The position numbers and the translations under genes are program-made. This document shows positions 1 through 5,508 of a DNA stretch of 7,283 nucleotides, piece after piece. Within the stretch, counting starts at the first letter, position 1; each line of letters starts with the position of its first letter. The DNA lies in contig JACQXT010000113.1 in NCBI GenBank assembly GCA_016208665.1, positions 1 through 7,283 of the forward strand, given 5' to 3'. This stretch comes from Chitinivibrionia bacterium. Its GTDB lineage: Bacteria; Krumholzibacteriota; Krumholzibacteriia; WVZY01. The notes under the pieces were generated by a model. The model saw nothing but the letters and a program-made list of their open reading frames with translations. It ran no database searches and was not told the DNA's origin.

Positions 1-1023
1 AAGCTCGACCCGCTTCAGGAGCGCCTGGCCCGCCACGACCAGGAAAAGCCCCACGACCATCATCCCGGTGTAGATGAACTTGAGCAGCCGTTTTCTGAAT
101 TCCGGCATCATGACCAGCAGCGCCATGCTGCCGAACGCGAGCGTTGCCAGCCCGGCCTTCGATCCGGTCTTGATCAGACAATACATGAGAAATGCCGAGT
201 AGCAGGCGAGAAGGAACCTCATCGCCCAATTGGTCCTGAACCCCAGATAAACGATCGAGAACAGGACGATGGTCAGTATGTTCGCCGCAATGTTGACGGG
301 CGCGAACCCACCCAGCCGGATCCTGCCGCCCGATGCCACGATCGTATGGAGCACGACCACGAAGGTCGTGTCCTTGAACAACGGCAGTTTGTAGATGAAG
401 TCATAGTACTGATTGGACAGGAGCAGGAGGGTCGCCAGCACGGGGGACACCAGGAGTATGAGCCAGAAGATCTTCGTGATGTCCCGCTCGGACAGGAGTA
501 TCTGCGGAAGCATCTTGTAGATCCAGAAGCCGGAGAAGAGCAGCGCGAGCATGACGATGCCGTGAGTGACATCGATGCTCCAGAGCAGCGACGCGACGGT
601 GAAAAGCATGATCAGGAGGATGAGTTGGTTCTCGTGGCCGGTCTCCCAGGACCCGGGCTCATGGCCACGGCGGACTGATCTCGGACCCGTGAATCGTTTG
701 AGCGAGTAGACAAGGCCCGTCAGGAGAATGGGGAAGACGCCGATGGGGATGAACTCGTCAATCAGGCGTACGGGATTGTTGTATCGGAACCCGACGTTCA
801 GAAAGGGCATGCCCAGCAGGACAAGGTAGATGCCGATGATGGGCCTGAAGTAGATGACCGCCGACAAAAAGACACCAGCGAGGAGCAGCGCGGCGAGCAT
901 GGCATCATAGCCGGCAACGAGGCCGAACGTGACCGTTGTGGCCAGCAGCAGGAAAAGGCGCAGGCGGTTCATGTGCGAATGGAGTTGTGTCCGCTCGTCT
1001 CTGGCGAAGGTCGGGGGGGTCAT
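1..1023 (-). CDS. O-antigen ligase/polymerase-type membrane protein (WaaL/Wzy-like), C-terminus cut by window edge
   Basis: An open frame of 341 codons runs from ATG at 1023 through base 1 with no stop, so the gene continues past the left edge. The product is very hydrophobic, with about eight or nine likely membrane segments (near residues 22-38, 41-58, 62-78, 92-107, 133-150, 155-170, 184-203, 243-261, 268-284, 290-306 and 316-333; some may merge). Two stretches resemble the O-antigen ligase family: an Arg/Gly/Asn pattern at 234-248 (RIRLGGFAPVN) and TGSKAG at 286-291, where the family often has T-x-S-R-G. Proteins of this family join lipid-linked glycan repeats, either to each other or to an acceptor, at the outer face of the inner membrane. 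The large periplasmic loop typical of the family would lie in the missing part. The start codon lies 21 bp after the stop of the glycosidase gene, so co-transcription is likely. GGAG directly abuts the ATG, which is poor spacing; ATG at 972 is an alternative start that would remove a 17-residue hydrophilic tail. Polymerase versus ligase cannot be decided from this fragment. Confidence 0.82.
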   Translation of the reverse strand, partial: MTPPTFARDERTQLHSHMNRLRLFLLLATTVTFGLVAGYDAMLAALLLAGVFLSAVIYFRPIIGIYLVLLGMPFLNVGFRYNNPVRLIDEFIPIGVFPILLTGLVYSLKRFTGPRSVRRGHEPGSWETGHENQLILLIMLFTVASLLWSIDVTHGIVMLALLFSGFWIYKMLPQILLSERDITKIFWLILLVSPVLATLLLLSNQYYDFIYKLPLFKDTTFVVVLHTIVASGGRIRLGGFAPVNIAANILTIVLFSIVYLGFRTNWAMRFLLACYSAFLMYCLIKTGSKAGLATLAFGSMALLVMMPEFRKRLLKFIYTGMMVVGLFLVVAGQALLKRVEL

Positions 1024-1044
1024 CTCCGATGTCAGCAGGCTGCC

Positions 1045-3165
1045 CTACTTCCGGCTCATCCCTGCCTCGATGAAGACCGGGCTTTGGCCAACCTCGACGG
1101 ACACCAGCCCTGCCGGCGTGCTCTGCGCGATGAAAGACTCGGCGTTGGACTTGGTAACCCGAACCTCCCTGTCAGGTGCTGCCGGCAGCGTGATCGGCAC
1201 GCGCGACTCAGATCCCCGCTGGTAAGGCAGGAAAGCGACGTACAAGACGTTGCCGCTGCCGTCGACGAACTTTTCCACCCACGGCGTGCGTGCATTCAGG
1301 GTCCCCAGGGCGGTCCCGGCATAGCTCGGATATCTGGTCATCATCGACAGCAGCGTATGGTACCCGAAGTAGCCTTCTTTGAGCTGGTAGGCTGATTCCA
1401 GACGGGTGATCCCGACGCTGACGCCCTGCTCGGAGCCCTCGCCCAGGAATTTCGACGCGGTCAACTGCGCCAGGATCCATCCCCTGACATCATTCCGTGA
1501 AGCGTTCGCCCTGGCAAATACCGCTTTCTGGATCAGCTCCGCGTCCTGCAGGCCGGCGAGCACGGCGTCTCCTTCGGTATTGATGATCGGCACGGTGCTG
1601 TAGCCGTAACGGTCGAGGACGCTTCTCCAGATGTCGTACCCCTCGTGATAGGAGCTGAACGCGTATTCGTAACTGGCGCCCGCCGGTTTCGGCAGCGTGG
1701 TATAGGGGTTCCCGGACCCGCTCAGCGTCTCGTGAAGCGCAAGGAAATCGAACTTCGGCCGGGGCTCATCTCCGAAGTAGGCCTTGATGAAACTGTTCTT
1801 CCTGGTGCGGTCGCGCTCGAGCTGCTCCTGGGTCCTCGGCGCAATGCCCGGGAAGGAAAACGTGGTTGAGCTCACCATGATCTCCGGGTAGAAGGCCTTG
1901 ATCCTGTCATAGGCGGCGTTCTCCGCGGTCTTGATCTGCTTTGCCGTGGCGTTGATGAAACAGTTCCACGAGCGGTAACCGTCATTGATATTGGAATCTT
2001 CGTTATCCAGGGCCACGAACTTGACGTCCACCCCGCCCGTCTTCAACTTGTCCACGACGGAAAAAACATAAGCCGCATATTCTTCCGGCACGGGCGCCTG
2101 GAACTGCCCCTTTCCGCTCGGCGGGCCTTCGCACTCACCCTTGTCGCGATCGAGGTTCTTCCGCTCTCCCCAGGGGGTGAACAGGTCGAAATAGGGGGAA
2201 ATGGAAATCCGATACTGCCTGGCCAGCTCGATGACATGCTCGACATTGAGGATGTCCCTGTTGTCCCATCGCCACCGGCCCTTTGCCGGCTCGACGTAAT
2301 CCCACTTGAACTCGACGAGTAAATTGCGGATCCCGAGGTTCTGGACGAGCCGAAACGCGCGGTCGAGCTCCGCGTCCGAGTACGGTCCCCTGCCCAGCCA
2401 AATCCCGTAAAAAAATTCGGAACTGTCGGCCCGGCCGGGCAGGTCGGGCAGGAGACTCCTGCCGACGGGAGCCTGCTGCCGGGCTTGTCCCGCGGCAGAA
2501 ACGAGAATGACCTTCAGGGCCTCTCGCGACTCGGAATCCGGTTTTGGCGGGGCCAGGACCCGCACTTTCACTCCCTTGGTGACCTGGGAAGGAGAGACCG
2601 ATTCTTCCCGGAAGATCTGCGTTCCCTCGGTCAGTCTGACGGTCGTGGTCGCACCCGAAGTTTGCTGTATCTTCAGCGGATCGAGTCCGATCACCGTACC
2701 GATGACCGGGCCGGCTCCCATCTGGCCCTGCGACCGATCCCCCGACATCCGCCCCTCGGGGCCGCGTGACCTGGCTGCTTCGTCGATCTTCTCGAGTATC
2801 CTGAGCATCCTGGGAACGACTGTTTCCTGGCCGGAGGACTCGCCGATCACGAATACCCTGCTCCCCATGGCCAGGGCACTCCGATCAGCGGCCATCTCCC
2901 GGACGAAGGAGGTGTGCGCTGTCCGGGTCAGCCGCTTGGTTTCCCCTCTTTCGGTCGTAACGGTGAGAGAATATTCGTCGATACCGGCGACCTCCCCCGC
3001 CACAATGGGTTCCTGTCCCCCCGCCTGTCCATTCATGCCCTGTCCACCCATGCCCTGCCCGCCCATCCCGGATCTGCCACCCATCTGGGAAAATGCAGGG
3101 GGTGAGAACACAAGGAAGGAACTGATCGCACCAGCCGCGATGAGTGCCGTTTTTCCTCGAAGCAT
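1045..3165 (-). CDS. Exported two-domain protein: tandem DUF5666-like domains plus clan GH-A glycoside hydrolase-like barrel
   Basis: 706 residues. A signal peptide is visible at 1-26 (Lys at 5, hydrophobic 7-20, likely cut after AFS), so the protein is exported. Residues 27-51 form a Gly/Met/Gln-rich linker. Residues 52-123 and 151-222 share one small beta-rich pattern (G-x-V-x-G-x-D, then VRLT/KRLT, T-x-x-x-x-R-E, then a G-x-x-V-x-V strand), which I read as two DUF5666-like domains. From about 250 a TIM-barrel hydrolase begins: FYGIWLGRG, then W288-D-Y-x-E292-P-x-x-G296-x-W-x-W-D301, the typical GH-A strand-2 motif. D387-N-E389 is the likely acid/base site and N529-T-E531-G the likely nucleophile, 142 residues apart as expected for clan GH-A. 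H478 sits near the end of strand 6. Residues 638-703 look like the usual C-terminal beta domain. The family number (GH39/GH5/GH42-like) cannot be assigned by eye. Placement between a co-polymerase and a polymerase/ligase gene suggests action on the exopolysaccharide, as PslG does in Psl loci; this is inference. The start is supported by a good ribosome binding site. Confidence 0.85.
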   Translation of the reverse strand: MLRGKTALIAAGAISSFLVFSPPAFSQMGGRSGMGGQGMGGQGMNGQAGGQEPIVAGEVAGIDEYSLTVTTERGETKRLTRTAHTSFVREMAADRSALAMGSRVFVIGESSGQETVVPRMLRILEKIDEAARSRGPEGRMSGDRSQGQMGAGPVIGTVIGLDPLKIQQTSGATTTVRLTEGTQIFREESVSPSQVTKGVKVRVLAPPKPDSESREALKVILVSAAGQARQQAPVGRSLLPDLPGRADSSEFFYGIWLGRGPYSDAELDRAFRLVQNLGIRNLLVEFKWDYVEPAKGRWRWDNRDILNVEHVIELARQYRISISPYFDLFTPWGERKNLDRDKGECEGPPSGKGQFQAPVPEEYAAYVFSVVDKLKTGGVDVKFVALDNEDSNINDGYRSWNCFINATAKQIKTAENAAYDRIKAFYPEIMVSSTTFSFPGIAPRTQEQLERDRTRKNSFIKAYFGDEPRPKFDFLALHETLSGSGNPYTTLPKPAGASYEYAFSSYHEGYDIWRSVLDRYGYSTVPIINTEGDAVLAGLQDAELIQKAVFARANASRNDVRGWILAQLTASKFLGEGSEQGVSVGITRLESAYQLKEGYFGYHTLLSMMTRYPSYAGTALGTLNARTPWVEKFVDGSGNVLYVAFLPYQRGSESRVPITLPAAPDREVRVTKSNAESFIAQSTPAGLVSVEVGQSPVFIEAGMSRK
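3034..3063 (-). repeat. Two tandem 15-bp units encoding GGQGM repeats
   Basis: Plus-strand units CATGCCCTGTCCACC (3034-3048) and CATGCCCTGCCCGCC (3049-3063) match at 13 of 15 bases. Both differences are silent for the repeated pentapeptide Gly-Gly-Gln-Gly-Met. More diverged Gly/Met units flank them, giving a flexible linker (residues 27-51) between the signal peptide and the first DUF5666-like domain. Such tandem units can change in number by slippage. Confidence 0.8.
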
Positions 3166-3170
3166 CGGAT

Positions 3171-3177
3171 CTCCCTT
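3171..3177 (-). promoter_or_regulatory. Ribosome binding site of the exported glycosidase gene
   Basis: The minus strand reads AAGGGAG and then five bases before the ATG at 3165. This is a near-ideal Shine-Dalgarno sequence and spacing. It decides the start codon, and the encoded N-terminus is a proper signal peptide, which agrees with the choice. Confidence 0.8.
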
Positions 3178-3219
3178 CTCGCCTGTGGAGCAGGAACGTC
3201 ATCAGAGGCCGGACTAGGA

Positions 3220-3233
3220 CCGGCTGCTGCCGG
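3220..3233. other. Short stem-loop in the leader of the glycosidase gene
   Basis: CCGGC-TGCT-GCCGG forms a 5-bp stem with a four-base loop. It is bracketed by GGACC (3217-3221) and GGTCC (3237-3241), which could pair as an alternative. It lies about 55 bases upstream of the glycosidase start, inside its probable leader transcript. Function is unknown, and in GC-rich DNA a stem this short may be chance. Confidence 0.35.
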
Positions 3234-3304
3234 ATAGGTCCGTGTCTGCCAGCGCCCGGCGCCGAAGAGCGGCAGGAACGCTCCGGATTACCTGCGCTTC
3301 ATTC

Positions 3305-3339
3305 GCCGGGGCGCCGGCTGAAGTCAGCCCTGCCCCGGC
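3305..3339. other. Strong composite stem-loop between the co-polymerase and glycosidase genes
   Basis: GCCGGGGC (3305-3312) and GCCCCGGC (3332-3339) are perfect 8-bp inverted arms. Nested within them, GGCTG-AAGT-CAGCC (3316-3329) gives a further 5-bp stem, with only three and two unpaired bases between the stems. It begins about 42 bases after the co-polymerase stop codon. No T-run follows the stem on the minus strand, so it is not a standard Rho-independent terminator; it could act as an RNA-stabilising or processing structure, or as a weak attenuator. The rest of the 215-bp gap (3166-3380) holds no open frame with recognisable product and no promoter I can support. Confidence 0.55.
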
Positions 3340-3380
3340 CGAAAACGCTCGCACGGTTCCCCGGTTGCAGCGGCGAGTAT

Positions 3381-5408
3381 CTAGAAGGTAACCGCATCTT
3401 CCTTGTTCACCACAGCGCCGACACATGAAATACCGGCTTTGGACATGAGCTGCTGCACGTGCTCGAACATGGCGGATTTGACCCTCCCATATTCGACCAC
3501 GTGCACGACGCCGTCCGCCAGCCTTGCGATCAGGACGGCATTGCTGAATGACAGAATGGCCGGGGTTTCGATGATCACGAGATCATACATCCCCTTCAGG
3601 TCGTTGAGGATTTCCCGAACTCGATCCGCCTCGGCCACTCTGCCGGCATCGGCCGGCACCTTACCGCAGGGGAGCACGTCCAGACCCGGTGTCGCACTGC
3701 TCCTGATGGCGCTTTTCAGCTCGACTCCGCCGGCGAGAACGTCGGACACTCCCGTGCTGTTGTCGACGTTGAACGCCGTGTGCAACGTCGGGTTCAGCAG
3801 GTTGAGGTCCACGAGCAGAACCTTTTTCTGCCGATCCGAGCAGAGGACGGCAAGGTTCGCGGCAACCGTGCTTTTCCCCTCTCTGGCAAAGGAGCTGGTG
3901 ACTGCCAGGCTGCTCAGGGCCCTGCCGGCCAGTTCATAGTCGATGCTGTTCCTGACGGCTCGAAACGCCTCCCTCTCGCGAGCGGCCGGCGGCAGTGTCG
4001 AGACAATCCGTTTTTTCTTGAGATGCCTTGAAAAGGGTATCGAGCCAAGCCTGGTCACGAGATTCAGCCGCTTGAAATCTTCCGGGGTGCTGACACTCGT
4101 ATCCGCATAGTCGACGAAAAACGCCGCCCCGAGGGCGAACAGCACGCCGAGGATGATGGCGGCAATGCTGTTGAGCAGGACGCTTGGAAAGTATTGCTTG
4201 TCGGGAATGGTCGCATGCTCGACGATGTTGATGTTCGTCATCGCGATGGCCTCGGCAACGCTCAACTGCGCCATGAGCCCCAGGAGATTCGAATAGGTGG
4301 TCTTATAGACGGCGGTATCGGCGTCCAGCTCGTTCAGGGTGCTTGCCTTCGCGGCGAAGCCGAGTAGGACCTTCTTGTAGTCGTCGATATATTCCTGCAG
4401 GACCACCCTTTTCGCGATAGCTGCTTCGCGGTCTATGTAGTCGGTGTAGGTTTTTTTATACAAGTCGTCGTATTCGGGATCGATCGAGAGGCGCTCGGAG
4501 TTCAAGACGAGTTTCTGGCCGGCATCCAGTTCGCTCCGCACCAGTTCCTTGACGGCTTCGATCTTTTTTTCGAGTACCTGATAGTCGGGGTGCTCTTTGG
4601 TGATATCGACGCTCTTTTCGGCCAGGCTCATGGTGAGATCGCCGAATTTCTGCTGCACGTATTTGATCAGATCGCTCTGGATGTACTCCTGCGAGTCCTT
4701 CCTGAAGGGCTTGATCTCCTTGAGTTTCTCCCTGGCCAGCGCCAGTTTCCGGTCGGCCTCGACGATGTTCTTCTCGTTTTCCTCGTTGCTCGTCTGCAGG
4801 GTGTAAACCTTGTTGATGACCGCCGACAACTCCTTGTCGATGTCGGCGACACCCGTTTGTTCCTTGAAATCGGCGGCCCTGGACAGCCCGCCGCGATAAT
4901 TGTCGGCGACCTCCTGCATCCTGCCTTCAACCAGCATCCTGGCTTGCTTGAATTCCTGCTTGGTCCGCTCGACTCTGCTCTCCATATAATATTCGGCAAG
5001 AAGGTTGCTCATGGTGAGCGCCTCTTCCCTGCTCGTGGAATACGCCTCGATCTTCATCATCTGGGCGTCCCCGTACTGGGCCACCTTGATGTAAGGCTGG
5101 GGAAGAACGGTCTTGCGGAGAAAGCCGAGCTTGACGAGCATCTCGGGTTCCAGAGGCTTGTTGCTGCGCGATTTCAGATTGAGCGCGCTCGTGAGTCGCG
5201 TTAACAGGGGCTTGATCTGGGCGAGTTCGACGTCGGTGTCGTATTCTCCGGTGCTCGACGTGTTGGTCGAAGTGTTCGCGTTGAGGCCTCCCGCCGTCCT
5301 CAGGCCAAGGTTTCCCAGGATGGCGACCTGCGGATCGGACCCGATCTCGACGAGCATCTTGACGGTGGCCTTTCTCAGGAATGCATTTCCCCGTCCTGAG
5401 ACCAACAA
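3381..5408 (-). CDS. Wzc/GumC-like polysaccharide co-polymerase with degenerate BY-kinase domain, 5'-truncated
   Basis: The listed frame gives 675 residues from a TTG at 5408. The frame is open only back to 5426, just after an in-frame TAG at 5427-5429. Residues 14-140 are the Wzz-type periplasmic domain, 145-300 are rich in predicted coiled coil (Glu/Lys/Leu), and 355-405 match the GNVR-like stretch before the membrane. A Pro-containing segment then leads into TM2 (about 408-431). Residues 475-675 form the cytoplasmic MinD/BY-kinase-like ATPase domain. Family members start with a cytoplasmic tail and TM1, and then the pattern P-x-Y-x-A-T. Here that part is missing: similarity seems to begin at A14 (ATVKML), and residues 1-13 look unrelated. 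The ATPase motifs are off consensus: REGKST at 509-514, D534-L-N536-L-L in place of DxDxR, and E614-T-P-A in place of D-T-P-P. No Tyr lies after residue 640. The family sets chain length and gates export of exopolysaccharide. Without TM1 this copy may be inactive, or the start may be an assembly artefact. ATG at 5357 is another possible start. Confidence 0.8.
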   Translation of the reverse strand: MLVSGRGNAFLRKATVKMLVEIGSDPQVAILGNLGLRTAGGLNANTSTNTSSTGEYDTDVELAQIKPLLTRLTSALNLKSRSNKPLEPEMLVKLGFLRKTVLPQPYIKVAQYGDAQMMKIEAYSTSREEALTMSNLLAEYYMESRVERTKQEFKQARMLVEGRMQEVADNYRGGLSRAADFKEQTGVADIDKELSAVINKVYTLQTSNEENEKNIVEADRKLALAREKLKEIKPFRKDSQEYIQSDLIKYVQQKFGDLTMSLAEKSVDITKEHPDYQVLEKKIEAVKELVRSELDAGQKLVLNSERLSIDPEYDDLYKKTYTDYIDREAAIAKRVVLQEYIDDYKKVLLGFAAKASTLNELDADTAVYKTTYSNLLGLMAQLSVAEAIAMTNINIVEHATIPDKQYFPSVLLNSIAAIILGVLFALGAAFFVDYADTSVSTPEDFKRLNLVTRLGSIPFSRHLKKKRIVSTLPPAAREREAFRAVRNSIDYELAGRALSSLAVTSSFAREGKSTVAANLAVLCSDRQKKVLLVDLNLLNPTLHTAFNVDNSTGVSDVLAGGVELKSAIRSSATPGLDVLPCGKVPADAGRVAEADRVREILNDLKGMYDLVIIETPAILSFSNAVLIARLADGVVHVVEYGRVKSAMFEHVQQLMSKAGISCVGAVVNKEDAVTF
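5373..5401. repeat. 8-bp inverted repeat at the truncated end of the co-polymerase gene
   Basis: TCTCAGGA (5373-5380) and TCCTGAGA (5394-5401) are perfect inverted copies around a 13-base loop. The repeat ends four bases from the point (about 5369) where recognisable co-polymerase sequence begins. It could be the scar or the site of a recombination event, or simply a chance palindrome. Confidence 0.55.
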
Positions 5409-5508
5409 GACGGCTGTAATCCCCCGCTATCGTGCCGGACTCTTCAACCGCGGGATTCTCACGCCGCCGAAGACCAAAGTCAAGGTTCAAACGGCCGCAA
5501 CCAGGTCC
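5409..5508. other. Junction segment between purL and the truncated co-polymerase
   Basis: One hundred bases separate the purL stop from the first usable start of the co-polymerase; with the unrelated codons 1-13 of that gene, about 139 bases (5370-5508) fit neither neighbour. The minus strand contains a second open stretch from about 5490 (NLDFGLRRRENP...), but it resembles nothing I recognise and continues into the co-polymerase in the wrong frame. AATCCCGC and GCGGGGGATT form an imperfect inverted pair here. No promoter, terminator T-run or tRNA can be supported. Confidence 0.5.

Noticed and set aside
2507..3217. 236-codon plus-strand open frame opposite the glycosidase gene
   Set aside because: The product is rich in Pro and Ser with no family features, whereas the opposite strand encodes a signal peptide and catalytic motifs.
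3305..3339. Rho-independent terminator for the co-polymerase gene
   Set aside because: The stem is strong, but no T-run follows it on the coding strand, so only a structural stem-loop is claimed.
4590..5204. 204-codon plus-strand open frame opposite the co-polymerase
   Set aside because: The Leu/Phe/Asp-rich product mirrors the Glu/Lys coiled-coil coding of the real gene; nothing in it supports a separate gene.
5409..5505. tRNA-like pieces (an anticodon-like CGGACTCTTCAACCG and a GGTTCAAA) in the junction segment
   Set aside because: The stem flanking GGTTCAAA does not pair, no acceptor stem or D-arm can be found at the right spacing, and the CCA-like end is not supported.
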